DNA of 64,000 bases from NCBI RefSeq assembly GCF_002117485.1, contig NZ_CP021030.1:4001001-4065000 (forward strand), read 5' to 3'. Positions 18,480 to 27,220 of the stretch are shown one piece after another; the stretch's first letter is position 1; each line of letters starts with the position of its first letter. Both the position numbers and the translations under genes were made by a program. Source of the DNA: Rhizobium sp. NXC14 (lineage in GTDB: Bacteria > Pseudomonadota > Alphaproteobacteria > Rhizobiales > Rhizobiaceae). A model generated the notes under the pieces. The model was not told where the DNA came from, searched no databases, and was given only the letters and a program-made list of their open reading frames with translations.

Positions 18480-19259
18480 TCAGGCGGGATGCTGCTGCAC
18501 GCTCAGACCGCCGTCGATCGTCAGGCAGGTGGCGTTCATGAACGGGCATTCGTCGGAGATCATGAACACCGCCGCCATGGCGATCTCCTCAGGCGTTGCG
18601 ATCCGCCCGCCGGGATGCAGCTTCATCGTCTCGGCTTTCGCTGCCTCCGGATCGGGGAAGCTGTTCCAGTAGTCGATCACCTTCTGCGTCGAGACATAGC
18701 CCGGCGCCAGCGCGTTCACCCGGATATTGCGGGCCGCATACTCCAGGGCGAGGGACTTCGTCATGCCGAGCAGAGCATGTTTTGCAAGCGGATAGGGAAA
18801 GGTGTGCGGAATGATCGTGAAAGCGTGCGTGGAGGCAATGTTGAGGATGACGCCGTCGCCGCGCTCGATGAAGCCGGGCAGCACCGCCTTGCAGCAATTC
18901 CATGCTCCCTTGAGATTGATATCGAAGCAGCGGCTCCACTCCTCGTCGGTCGTGTGGAGCGGTTCGGCAAAGACATTGACCCCGGCATTGTTGACGAGCG
19001 CATTCAATGGCCCGATCTCGTCATTCGCCTGAGCAACCGCCTTGGCGATTGTTCCGGCATCGGTAATGTCGGCCGGCAGATAACCAACCCGGCCGCCCGT
19101 GCTGGCGAGTTCTCCCGCTGCATGCGCCAGCAGCGCTCCATCGCGATCGACGAGATAGACCGCGGCATTCTCCCTGATGAAAGCCTTGGCGATCGCAAGG
19201 CCGATACCCTGCGCAGCGCCGGTGATCAGAATATTTTTGCCCTGCAGGCGATCACCCAT
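18480..19259 (-). CDS. SDR-family NAD(P) sugar dehydrogenase (galactose/arabinose 1-dehydrogenase candidate)
   Basis: 259 residues, classical short-chain dehydrogenase. The cofactor motif is TGAAQGIG at the N-terminus, NNAG is in LNALVNNAGVNVFAE, the catalytic Ser is in NIASTHAF and the Tyr-Lys in YPLAKHAL. It is the last gene of araFGH-epimerase-SDR, and its ATG starts one base after the epimerase stop. With a sugar importer, a mutarotase and divergent D-galactonate dehydratase, the likely job is oxidation of D-galactose and/or L-arabinose to the lactone, as in the rhizobial De Ley-Doudoroff-type route. The specific sugar is inference. Confidence 0.85.
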   Translation of the reverse strand: MGDRLQGKNILITGAAQGIGLAIAKAFIRENAAVYLVDRDGALLAHAAGELASTGGRVGYLPADITDAGTIAKAVAQANDEIGPLNALVNNAGVNVFAEPLHTTDEEWSRCFDINLKGAWNCCKAVLPGFIERGDGVILNIASTHAFTIIPHTFPYPLAKHALLGMTKSLALEYAARNIRVNALAPGYVSTQKVIDYWNSFPDPEAAKAETMKLHPGGRIATPEEIAMAAVFMISDECPFMNATCLTIDGGLSVQQHPA

Positions 19260-20150
19260 CTATCTTCCCTCCGGCTGAACCGGCAGCGCCGACAGATCGA
19301 TCGTGACCTTGCCTAAAAGAGCCTCGCCCGGCTCAAGAGGTTTGAGCCCTCCGAAATCCGGCAGATGATGCCCATTCGGCAGGTGGCTCATCGGTTCCAG
19401 GCAGAAGAAATCTGTCCGGTCGAGCCGCATGTACAGCATGAAGCGATTGAGCGCATCATCGGCTTCCAGCGTCGCCTGGATTCCAAGTTCCGGCCAAGCG
19501 ATGGCTGCCCGTCCGTTCCATCCTTCGAAGGCGTTGTTCATCCATTGCCAGGGCAACAGCGCACCGGAAGTGAAATCGAATTTAGCGGGTACCGGACCAG
19601 GTACATCAGGGAGATGGTCCGGCCGTTCGCTCCAGAAGCGGTCGGCTGCGATCGTCAATCGTGTTTCCGGCGTCCGTGTGAAGAAGGGATGCTGCCCCAG
19701 CCCGAAGGGCAGGACCGCCTCTCCCCTGTTCTCCACCGAGAGCGTCAGCGCTAGCCGATTGCCGCTGAGGCGGATCTCTTGCCGGGTGAGATAGGCATAG
19801 GGCGAGATCCTGTCGGCATCGCGCCAAAAGCGGAGCTGCGCGTGCTCGGAACTCGATTCTTCCAGCTCCCATAGGCTGATCCAGCCATCGCCATGCAGGT
19901 AGAGCGGATCGTGGTAGTTTCGCTGGAAGGCATAGTTGCGTCCGCCAAAGGTCATGGCATTGCCTTCCACGCGGTTGCCGAACGGAACCATGGGAAAACT
20001 CGCGAAGGTCCCATCCTGGCCACCTGTCGAAACGAGGAAAGGCTTGCCCCGGAATGTTGCGGCGGTGACGGCCGCGCCCCGGCGGCTGATCCTGACGGAG
20101 AGATCACCGCGGCCCAGATCGATGTCGTCCCCGACATGCCCTTTGCTCAT
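19260..20150 (-). CDS. Aldose 1-epimerase (mutarotase) family protein
   Basis: 296 residues of the GalM-like beta-sandwich superfamily. It interconverts the alpha and beta anomers of aldoses. A substrate-contact stretch is FPMVPFGNRVEGN, a His occurs in YLHGDGWISLWE, the second catalytic His region is GLGQHPFF, and the C-terminal Glu is in FFCLEPMSHLPNG. It overlaps the permease gene by four bases (ATGA) and abuts the SDR gene, so all three are co-translated. It probably supplies the correct anomer of the imported sugar to the dehydrogenase. Confidence 0.9.
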   Translation of the reverse strand: MSKGHVGDDIDLGRGDLSVRISRRGAAVTAATFRGKPFLVSTGGQDGTFASFPMVPFGNRVEGNAMTFGGRNYAFQRNYHDPLYLHGDGWISLWELEESSSEHAQLRFWRDADRISPYAYLTRQEIRLSGNRLALTLSVENRGEAVLPFGLGQHPFFTRTPETRLTIAADRFWSERPDHLPDVPGPVPAKFDFTSGALLPWQWMNNAFEGWNGRAAIAWPELGIQATLEADDALNRFMLYMRLDRTDFFCLEPMSHLPNGHHLPDFGGLKPLEPGEALLGKVTIDLSALPVQPEGR

Positions 20151-21097
20151 CCGCGTCGTCCCGCAGCCGAAGATCTCAAATTGTCGAGCAGCACTGCGAT
20201 CAGCAGGATCAGCCCGCGCACGACATACTGATAGAATGCCTGGATATTCAGCAGATTCATAACGTTTTCGGCAATGCCCATGATTAGCACGCCGACGATG
20301 ACGCCGCTCATTGCCGCCCGGCCGCCGGCAAGCGAAACGCCGCCGAGGACGCAGGCCGAGATCACCGAGAGCTCGAGCCCCGTCGCCGCATTCGGCTGGC
20401 CGGAAGTGATGCGCGAGGCGAGCAGGATGCCGGCAATGCCGCAGACAAGACCCTGCAGCGCAAAGATCCAGATGCGCATATTGACGACGTTGACGCCGGC
20501 AAGCCGCGAAGCTTCGGGATTGCCGCCGATCGCCAGCGTGTTCTTACCGAAAACGGTGCGGTTGAGCACGAAGCCGAAGAAGAAGAAAAGGATGAGCATG
20601 ATCCAGATCGGAGTCGGCACGGTGAGGAAACGCGACAGGGCAAGCTGATAGAAGGCGGGATCGTTGATGCCGACGGCGCGGCCATCCGACGCGATCAGCG
20701 CCAGCCCGCGCACGATCTGCATAGTCGCAAGCGTCGTGATCAGCGCATTGATGCGGAACCGGGCGATGACGATACCGTTGGCCAGGCCAACGACGGCGCC
20801 GCAGAGCAGGGCTGCCAGCAACCCGACGGGAATGGAGCCTGTCGCGTTCGAGACCATCACCGCAGCCATGCCGGAGAAAGCGACGATCGATCCGACGGAA
20901 AGGTCGAAGTCCCGGGAAGCCAGGCAGAACATCATCGTGCATGCGACGATGCCGATCGTGACGACCGATTGCAGCAGCCCAAGCATGTTTCGCTCGGTCA
21001 GGAAGTTCGGAACGAAGAGCGAGACGATCACGAAGGCGGCGGCGAAAATCACCACCAGCCCCTGCTCCCCCAGAAGGATTTTTTTCAACGAAGTCAT
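20147..21097 (-). CDS. araH: Arabinose/galactose-type ABC transporter permease
   Basis: 316 residues, highly hydrophobic, of the BPD_transp_2 (CUT2) family with about 8-10 spans. It contains the core motifs DFDLSVGSIVAFSGM and NPEASRLAGVNVV, and a Gly-rich C-terminal stretch. The open frame extends upstream to 21217 with 40 Arg/Gly-rich residues. The ATG at 21097 (MTSLKKILLGEQGL) fits the family. It lies 17 bases after the ATPase gene and functions as a homodimer in the inner membrane with AraG and AraF. Confidence 0.91.
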   Translation of the reverse strand: MTSLKKILLGEQGLVVIFAAAFVIVSLFVPNFLTERNMLGLLQSVVTIGIVACTMMFCLASRDFDLSVGSIVAFSGMAAVMVSNATGSIPVGLLAALLCGAVVGLANGIVIARFRINALITTLATMQIVRGLALIASDGRAVGINDPAFYQLALSRFLTVPTPIWIMLILFFFFGFVLNRTVFGKNTLAIGGNPEASRLAGVNVVNMRIWIFALQGLVCGIAGILLASRITSGQPNAATGLELSVISACVLGGVSLAGGRAAMSGVIVGVLIMGIAENVMNLLNIQAFYQYVVRGLILLIAVLLDNLRSSAAGRRG

Positions 21098-21114
21098 CGT
21101 CCGTGTTCCCAGTC

Positions 21115-22620
21115 TTACATGATGCCTGCGGCATTCTTGTCGGGGAGTGCCGCCGTCAGGATGCCGCGCTCGTCGAAATCCGGGCGGGCGACATTGGCCG
21201 CCACCCTGCCCTGACACATCACCATGATGCGGTCGGAGATTCCCATGACCTCGGGCAGCTCGCTTGAGATCACCACGATCGCCATGCCGTCGGCCGCCAG
21301 CTCATAAAGGATTTCATAGATTTCCGACTTCGCCCCGACATCGATGCCGCGCGTTGGCTCATCGATCACCAGAACCTTGATGCCCTGTTCGGAAAGCCAC
21401 CTGCCCAGAATGACCTTCTGCTGGTTGCCGCCCGAAAGATTGATGATGTCCTGCTTGCGCGATGGCGTGCGCACCCGCAGCCGGGCGATGAACTGATCGG
21501 CCAGCGCCGCCTCCTTCTTCGGGTTCAGAACCCCGAAGGGAGAGAAATGCCGGCGCGACGAGATCGCAATATTCTCCTCGATCGACCGCCCCTGAACGAT
21601 GCCGTCGGATTTACGATCCTCCGGGCAAAGCACCATGCCGGCGTCGATCGCCGCTTTCGGATCGTTCGGCGAAACGGCGACGCTATCGATCGTCACCTGG
21701 CCCTGATGCCTCGCGTCGGCGCCGTAGAGCAGCCGCGCCATCTCGCTGCGGCCGGCGCCGATCAGGCCGAAAAAGCCGAGGATCTCCCCTCGGCGAACTG
21801 AAAAGCTGATGGGATGGCGAAGCTTGGCCCCCGAGAGGCCCGTGACCTCCAGTCGGATGTCGCCGAGCGGACGCTCGCGCCAACCCCAGATATCACTGAT
21901 CTCGCGGCCGACCATCTCCGAGATGATCTGTTCACGTGTCGTGGCGGCGATCTCAGGATGATGGGCAGCAAGCTTGCCGTCGCGCAGCACCGTCAGGCTG
22001 TCGCAAAGCCGGAAGATTTCGTCGAGACGGTGCGAAACATAGAGGATGACCGCTCCCTTCGCTCTCAATCTTTCGATCAGTGAAAACAGGATTTCGCTTT
22101 CGCGCGAGGAGAGCGAGGAGGTCGGCTCATCGAGCGCGATCACCCGCGCCTCGAGCATGACGGCCTTTGCGATCTCGACCATCTGCCGCGCGCCGATCGA
22201 AAGTGAAGCGACCTTGGCCGCCGGATCGACATCGATGCCGATTTCATCGAGCTTCGACCGCACCGTCTCGATCAGGGTTTTGGCCTGGATCACCCCGCCC
22301 TTGGCGGGAAAACGCCCGAGCCAGAGATTTTCAGCCACCGTCAGCTCCGGAACGAGCTGCAGTTCCTGATGGATGACGATGACGCCGGCGTGGAAGGCGT
22401 CGCGAACCGAGGCATATTTCTGTTCCTCGCCGTCGATGAGAATATTGCCGGCGTCGGCGGCCTGATCGCCCGACAGCACGCGGATCAGCGTCGATTTGCC
22501 CGCGCCGTTCTCGCCCATCAGGCCGTGGACGGCGCCCTTCGCGACGGCAAACGAGACGTCCGACAGTGCCTGCACGCCGGGATAGCCCTTGGAGATATGT
22601 TTGAATTCGAGAAAAGCCAT
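21115..22620 (-). CDS. araG: Arabinose/galactose-type ABC transporter ATP-binding protein with two nucleotide-binding domains
   Basis: 501 residues with tandem ATPase domains, as in CUT2 importers. The first has a full Walker A (GENGAGKST), signature LSIGARQMVEIAKA and Walker B ALDEPTSSL. The second has the usual degenerate P-loop (GLIGAGRSEMARLL), signature LSGGNQQKVILGRWL and VLVIDEPTRGIDVGAK. Two adjacent ATG codons (22623 and 22620) are possible starts; the frame further upstream is Arg-rich and unlikely. It follows the binding-protein gene after a 66-base gap holding a strong hairpin. Confidence 0.93.
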   Translation of the reverse strand: MAFLEFKHISKGYPGVQALSDVSFAVAKGAVHGLMGENGAGKSTLIRVLSGDQAADAGNILIDGEEQKYASVRDAFHAGVIVIHQELQLVPELTVAENLWLGRFPAKGGVIQAKTLIETVRSKLDEIGIDVDPAAKVASLSIGARQMVEIAKAVMLEARVIALDEPTSSLSSRESEILFSLIERLRAKGAVILYVSHRLDEIFRLCDSLTVLRDGKLAAHHPEIAATTREQIISEMVGREISDIWGWRERPLGDIRLEVTGLSGAKLRHPISFSVRRGEILGFFGLIGAGRSEMARLLYGADARHQGQVTIDSVAVSPNDPKAAIDAGMVLCPEDRKSDGIVQGRSIEENIAISSRRHFSPFGVLNPKKEAALADQFIARLRVRTPSRKQDIINLSGGNQQKVILGRWLSEQGIKVLVIDEPTRGIDVGAKSEIYEILYELAADGMAIVVISSELPEVMGISDRIMVMCQGRVAANVARPDFDERGILTAALPDKNAAGIM

Positions 22621-22638
22621 CATCACCCCACCGAAGGT

Positions 22639-22667
22639 TCCGGCGGCACGCTTACGCCGCCGCCGGA
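22639..22667 (-). other. Intercistronic hairpin between araF and araG
   Basis: Perfect 9-base inverted repeat TCCGGCGGC / GCCGCCGGA in the 66-base araF-araG gap, without a U-tract. It is the same arrangement as after smoE and after the binding-protein gene at 38568. It probably protects the upstream araF message from 3' decay. Role inferred. Confidence 0.6.
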
Positions 22668-22689
22668 GACGTCTCATCTTGAGCGATGA

Positions 22690-23673
22690 TCAATCGATGC
22701 CGAGTTCCTTGCGGACCTTCTCGTAATCGCCGCGTAGCGCCAGCGAACCTGACGTCAGCGTCAGCTTTTCCGGCTCTTTACCGTTGGCGATCCAGTCGTA
22801 CATGTTCAGCGCCGTCTCATAGCCGTGACGTTTCGGCGAGATGATGACTGTTCCGAAGAAGCCCGTCGCTGCCGGCTTCTTGAACTCGTTGATCGCCGAT
22901 TCTGCACCGCCGATGCCGACGCCAATAACGTTTGTCGCCGGAATGCCAACCGATTCCGAAGCGCGAACGGCGCCGAGAACGGCTTCGTCGTTGAGGCCGA
23001 AAGCGACCCAATTTTTGACGTCGGCATGCTTGTTGAGAACGGTGGTCGCGGCGTTGAGCGCTGCCTCGGTATCCGTCTTCGCCTGCGGCGCATCATAGAT
23101 GTTCTCAGCCGGGAAACCGGCGGATTTCAGTACCGAGATCGCACCCTCGACGCGGTCGACGGCGGTCGGAAGTTGATCGTAGGAGACCCGGATCGCGCCG
23201 ACATTCTTCATGTCCCAGCCGCGCTTCTTGATTTCATCGACGATCGCCTGGCCAACGGTTTCGCCGATCTTGGTGGCCGAGATACCCATATGCGGCACCT
23301 CTTCCAGCGGCTTGCCGTCGGCGCTGACGAGACGGTCGTCGACCGTCATCAGTTTCAGCTGGTTGGCTTCGGCCTTGGCGACGATGCCGGGACCGAGCTT
23401 CACGTCAGGCGTGCAGATGATGAAGCCCTGAGCGCCCTGCGCGCCGAGGTTATCGATCGCCGATTGAACCTTCTCGCCGTCTTCGGCGCCGATCTTGACG
23501 ACGGTGAAGCCTTTTTCCTTGGCCGCCTGGTCGGCGAATTTCCATTCGTCCTGAAACCACGGCTCTTCCGGCTGCTTGACGATGAAACCGATCTTGACGT
23601 CTGCGGAAAATGCCGAGCCGGCCGCCAGAATGGCGAAAGTGCCAGCCAGGATGGCTGCTTTGAACAAGCGCAT
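22690..23673 (-). CDS. araF: Periplasmic L-arabinose/D-galactose-type binding protein (AraF-like)
   Basis: 327 residues with a Sec signal (MRLFKAAILAGTFAILAAGSAFSA). The mature N-terminus DVKIGFIVKQPEEPWFQDEWKF, the middle FIICTPDVKLGPGIVAKA and the VDDRLV stretch closely follow enteric AraF, which binds L-arabinose and also D-galactose/D-fucose. This, plus galactonate dehydratase next door, suggests transport of arabinose and/or galactose. It is the first gene of the operon, with a promoter and a GntR-type operator in the 130-base divergent region. Confidence 0.92.
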   Translation of the reverse strand: MRLFKAAILAGTFAILAAGSAFSADVKIGFIVKQPEEPWFQDEWKFADQAAKEKGFTVVKIGAEDGEKVQSAIDNLGAQGAQGFIICTPDVKLGPGIVAKAEANQLKLMTVDDRLVSADGKPLEEVPHMGISATKIGETVGQAIVDEIKKRGWDMKNVGAIRVSYDQLPTAVDRVEGAISVLKSAGFPAENIYDAPQAKTDTEAALNAATTVLNKHADVKNWVAFGLNDEAVLGAVRASESVGIPATNVIGVGIGGAESAINEFKKPAATGFFGTVIISPKRHGYETALNMYDWIANGKEPEKLTLTSGSLALRGDYEKVRKELGID

Positions 23674-23727
23674 GTCTCTCTCCCTAAACTCTGAAATCGA
23701 GCAGCTGCCTCCCAGGCAGCATCCACC

Positions 23728-23775
23728 GAATTATGTTAAATCATCATACCAGTCAATTGCCAATGTATGATGATT
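23728..23775. promoter_or_regulatory. araF promoter and AATCATCATAC/GTATGATGATT operator
   Basis: Minus-strand -35 TTGACT (23756-23751), with a -10 candidate TAATTC at 23733-23728 (17-base spacer) or CATAAT at 23735-23730. A perfect 11-base inverted repeat, AATCATCATAC (23739-23749) and GTATGATGATT (23765-23775) with a 15-base spacer, places one arm between -35 and -10 and the other toward the regulator gene. This is the expected position for repression by the divergent GntR/FadR protein. Confidence 0.68.
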
Positions 23776-23803
23776 GGAATAATAGGGCACTCATGGGAGC
23801 CCG

Positions 23804-24637
23804 ATGGACCCGTCGCAAAGCGGACCGAATTCGGATAATCAGGTTCGGTTGCTGCCTGGGAGAGATTGCGGAGAGGTGAAGTTGGAATCGACCGAGGAAC
23901 AGGGCCGAACGGAAAGCTCCGGTAGCGAACGCCGGCCCCGCGTACGCCGCAACGTCACGGCAGCGATCGCTCAGGACATCTGCGCGGATCGCTATCCCTC
24001 GGGCTCGCCGCTGCCCCGCGAGAACGACCTCTGCGAACTCTATGGAGTCAGCCGCACCGTGATCCGCGAATCGTTGAAAGTCCTTGAATCCAAGGGGCTC
24101 GTCCGCGGCAAGCCGCGGGTCGGGACGACCGTTTGCGACCGGGATGAATGGAACATCCTGGACGCCGAAGTGCTCGACTGGATGGGACCTTACATCAGGG
24201 ACTTCGACCTGCTCGGCTGCATTCTCGAAGCGCGCCGCACCATCGAACCGGCCGCCGCCGAATATGCCGCCGAACGTGCCAGCGCCCAGGAGATCGCCGA
24301 TCTCGACAAGGCCTGGCGGCAGATGCGCGACAGCGCCGGCGATCCGGAAAGCTTCACCGACGCCGACGTGATGTTTCATACGGTGCTGCTCACCGCCAGC
24401 CACAACCAGGTGTTCCGCCGTCTGTCGAGCGCCATCCACGCCGCCCTGAAATACGCGCTGCACGCTTCCAACATCGCCGTCGAGAATCGCGAGGATGCGG
24501 TGCTCGTTCACGGCGAGCTAGTTGAGGCGTTGCGTATGCGCGACAAAACAGGCGCGAGGGAATGCGCAAATCGCATGCTCGACCTTGCGGTTCGCGACCT
24601 TGCTGCCGCCGAGAAGGCGATCGGCAGGACGAAATGA
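23804..24637 (+). CDS. GntR/FadR-family transcriptional regulator
   Basis: 277 residues. The winged-helix domain begins at [51 protein letters not shown]. The FadR C-terminal domain (FCD) follows, with metal-binding His/Asp candidates in [15 protein letters not shown] and [10 protein letters not shown]. The ATG at 23804 has a good GGGAG site; a GTG at 23876 is an alternative. It is divergent from araFGH and upstream of galactonate dehydratase, so it probably senses galactonate/arabinonate or a derivative and controls both units through the palindrome at 23739-23775. Confidence 0.9.
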   Translation: MDPSQSGPNSDNQVRLLPGRDCGEVKLESTEEQGRTESSGSERRPRVRRNVTAAIAQDICADRYPSGSPLPRENDLCELYGVSRTVIRESLKVLESKGLVRGKPRVGTTVCDRDEWNILDAEVLDWMGPYIRDFDLLGCILEARRTIEPAAAEYAAERASAQEIADLDKAWRQMRDSAGDPESFTDADVMFHTVLLTASHNQVFRRLSSAIHAALKYALHASNIAVENREDAVLVHGELVEALRMRDKTGARECANRMLDLAVRDLAAAEKAIGRTK

Positions 24638-24701
24638 TCGATCACGAGAGGCCGTGGACACGCTGTCCCATCGCAAATCCGAGAAGAGATTGAGACCTAA
24701 G

Positions 24702-25850
24702 ATGAAGATCACCAAACTCACCACCTATATCGTTCCGCCGCGCTGGCTGTTTCTGAAGATCGAGACCGATGAGGGCATCGTCGGCTGGGGCGAACCGGTC
24801 GTCGAGGGCCGCGCGCTGACCGTCGAGGCCGCCGTCCATGAGCTGGAAGATTACCTGATCGGCAAGGATCCCTTCCTGATCGAGGACCACTGGACGGTGA
24901 TGTATCGCGGCGGCTTCTATCGCGGCGGCGCGGCCCATATGAGCGCGATCTCGGGCATCGACCAGGCGCTCTGGGACATCAAGGGCAAGGCGCTGGGCCA
25001 GCCGATCCATTCTCTGCTCGGCGGCCAGCTGCGCGACCGCATCAAGGTTTACTCCTGGATCGGCGGCGACCGTCCTTCCGACGTTGCCAACAACGCCAAA
25101 GACGTGGTCGCCAGGGGCTTCAAGGCGATCAAGCTCAACGGCTGCGAGGAAATGCAGATCGTCGACACCAACGAGAAGGTGGAAAGGGCGGTCGAGACCA
25201 TCGCCGCCATCCGCGAGGCGATCGGCCCGCATATCGGCATCGGCGTCGATTTCCACGGCCGCGTCCACAAACCGATGGCAAAGATTCTCGCCAAGGAGCT
25301 CGAGCCCTACAAGCTGATGTTCATCGAGGAACCGGTGCTGTCCGAAAACAAGGAAGCGCTGCGCGATATCGTCAATCATACCTCGACACCGATCGCGCTT
25401 GGTGAGCGGCTCTATTCGCGCTGGGATTTCAAGCAAGTCCTTTCCGACGGCTATGTCGACATTATCCAGCCGGATCTTTCCCACGCCGGCGGCATCACCG
25501 AATGCCGCAAGATCGCGGCGATGGCCGAAGCGTATGACGTCGCGCTGGCGCCGCATTGCCCGCTTGGCCCGATCGCGCTCGCTGCCTGTCTTCAAGTCGA
25601 TGCGGTCAGCTACAATGCCTTCATCCAGGAACAGAGCCTCGGCATTCATTACAATACCGGCAACGATATCCTCGACTACATCTCCAACAAGGAGGTGTTC
25701 CAATATGCCGATGGGTTCGTTTCCATCCCTCAGGGGCCGGGCCTCGGCATCGAAGTCGACGAGGCCTATGTCATCGAGCGCGCCAAGGAGGGCCATCGCT
25801 GGCGCAACCCGATCTGGCGGCACGCCGACGGGAGCTTTGCCGAGTGGTGA
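24702..25850 (+). CDS. dgoD: D-galactonate dehydratase (enolase superfamily)
   Basis: 382 residues, closely matching enteric DgoD from end to end: [15 protein letters not shown] at the start, [18 protein letters not shown], and [16 protein letters not shown] at the end. Metal and catalytic residues lie in [11 protein letters not shown] (Asp and His), FIEEPVL (Glu), LGERLYSR (Glu), DLSHAGG and LAPHCPLGP (His). It dehydrates D-galactonate to 2-keto-3-deoxygalactonate. The open frame upstream of 24702 is out-of-family. It follows the GntR gene. The kinase and aldolase of the pathway (dgoK, dgoA) are not in the window. Confidence 0.95.
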   Translation: MKITKLTTYIVPPRWLFLKIETDEGIVGWGEPVVEGRALTVEAAVHELEDYLIGKDPFLIEDHWTVMYRGGFYRGGAAHMSAISGIDQALWDIKGKALGQPIHSLLGGQLRDRIKVYSWIGGDRPSDVANNAKDVVARGFKAIKLNGCEEMQIVDTNEKVERAVETIAAIREAIGPHIGIGVDFHGRVHKPMAKILAKELEPYKLMFIEEPVLSENKEALRDIVNHTSTPIALGERLYSRWDFKQVLSDGYVDIIQPDLSHAGGITECRKIAAMAEAYDVALAPHCPLGPIALAACLQVDAVSYNAFIQEQSLGIHYNTGNDILDYISNKEVFQYADGFVSIPQGPGLGIEVDEAYVIERAKEGHRWRNPIWRHADGSFAEW

Positions 25851-25946
25851 GAGTGGAAGGGTCACGCAAGCGGCCTTTTTTAATCGCCCTGTCGGAGATT
25901 GGGCGCCTCATCCGTCATAATGGAAACTCAAAGAGGAGATTTCGGA

Positions 25947-26342
25947 ATGGCCAGAGCAATTGCAGTCATCGTCGCCCGCATCATCTTCAGTTTCATTTTC
26001 TTCATGGCAGCGGGCTTCAAGTTCGCTGATATCGGCGCCACGGCGGGCTATATCGCTGCCGCCGGATTTCCGATGGCGACCTTCCTCACCTGGGTCGCAG
26101 CCTTCTTCGAGATCGCCTTGGCCCTTGCCTTCATATCAGGCGCCTTTTTCACCGAGGCGAGCCTGCTGGCAGGCATCTACGTGATCTTCCTTGCCTTCGC
26201 CTTCCACGGACCGTCCCACTGGCAACAGAACCAGGCCGAATTCGGCTTCTTCGTCGATCACTTCACCTTCCTCGCCGGCCTGCTCTTCGCCGCCGTCCAC
26301 GGGCCGGAAAAATGGGCCTTGCGACAAGCGCTCCTGAGATAG
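25947..26342 (+). CDS. DoxX-family small membrane protein
   Basis: 131 residues with about four hydrophobic spans: VIVARIIFSFIFFMAAGFKF, an AAGFPMATFLTWVAAFFEIALALAF block, LLAGIYVIFLAFAF and a C-terminal FTFLAGLLFAAVHGP segment. The pattern fits the DoxX/SURF4-like family, whose members are linked in other bacteria to redox or quinone metabolism; no catalytic motif is evident. An ideal site (AGAGGAGAT) precedes the ATG at 25947. It stands between dgoD and an SDR gene, but function cannot be deduced. Confidence 0.85.
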   Translation: MARAIAVIVARIIFSFIFFMAAGFKFADIGATAGYIAAAGFPMATFLTWVAAFFEIALALAFISGAFFTEASLLAGIYVIFLAFAFHGPSHWQQNQAEFGFFVDHFTFLAGLLFAAVHGPEKWALRQALLR

Positions 26343-26418
26343 CCCTGCGTCCGCTGCTGCCGGGAACCAACGGTCGCGTCGAACATTGCCTATCGGCAGA
26401 AGGTCAAGGAGGCCGACC

Positions 26419-27198
26419 ATGGAGCTTGAGGGAAAGATCGCACTGGTGACGGGTGCCGGTTCCGGTATCGGCAAAGCGGCTGCGTTAAGGCTTGCTGCCG
26501 AGGGAGCAAGAATTGCCGCACTGAGCCGCACCGCCGACGAAGTCGAAAAAACCTGCGCCGAGATCAAAGCCGCCGGCGGTCAGTCGATCGCCTTGACGGC
26601 CGACACCAGCGACGAAACGCAAATGAGAGCCGCGGTGAAGAAGCTCACCGACACCTTCGGCGGCCTCGACATCGTCATTGCCAATGCGGGCATCAATGGG
26701 GTTTGGGCGCCCATCGACGATCTGAAGCCGGATGAATGGGACAAGACCATCGCCGTCAATTTGCGCGGCACCTACCTGACCCTGCACCTGACGGTTCCGC
26801 ACCTGAAGCGCCGTGGCGGTTCGATCGTCGTCGTCTCCTCGATCAACGGCACCCGCACCTTTACGACGCCGGGTGCCACCGCCTACACGGCAACCAAGGC
26901 CGGCCAGGTCGCCATGGTGCAGCAGCTCGCCCTGGAACTCGGCCGGCACGGCATCCGCGTCAATGCCGTCTGCCCTGGCGAGATCGAGACCAACATCAGC
27001 GCCAATACCGACAGCCGCCGTCGCGAGGAGACGGAGGTGCCGGTCATCTGGCCGCAGGGCGATATCCCGATTGCCGGCGGAAAGGCAGGCAAAAGCGAGG
27101 ATGTTGCCGAAACCATCCTCTTCCTTGCCTCCGATCGCGCCCGGCACATCACCGGCACGCCGATCTGGATCGACGGCGGCCAGGGCCTGTTGCGGTAA
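26419..27198 (+). CDS. SDR-family oxidoreductase
   Basis: 259 residues, classical SDR. TGAGSGIGKAAA binds the cofactor, NAGINGVWAPIDD is the NAG motif, VVSSINGTRTF carries the catalytic Ser, and YTATKAGQ the Tyr-Lys pair. The Arg in ALSRTADEV near the end of strand 2 suggests NADP. AAGGAGG precedes the ATG at 26419, and the 11 extra upstream codons are not conserved-looking. It probably forms a short unit with the DoxX gene. The substrate is unknown; it differs in sequence from the three other SDRs in the window. Confidence 0.88.
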   Translation: MELEGKIALVTGAGSGIGKAAALRLAAEGARIAALSRTADEVEKTCAEIKAAGGQSIALTADTSDETQMRAAVKKLTDTFGGLDIVIANAGINGVWAPIDDLKPDEWDKTIAVNLRGTYLTLHLTVPHLKRRGGSIVVVSSINGTRTFTTPGATAYTATKAGQVAMVQQLALELGRHGIRVNAVCPGEIETNISANTDSRRREETEVPVIWPQGDIPIAGGKAGKSEDVAETILFLASDRARHITGTPIWIDGGQGLLR

Positions 27199-27220
27199 GC
27201 CTGAAGGTTTCGTGAAAATG

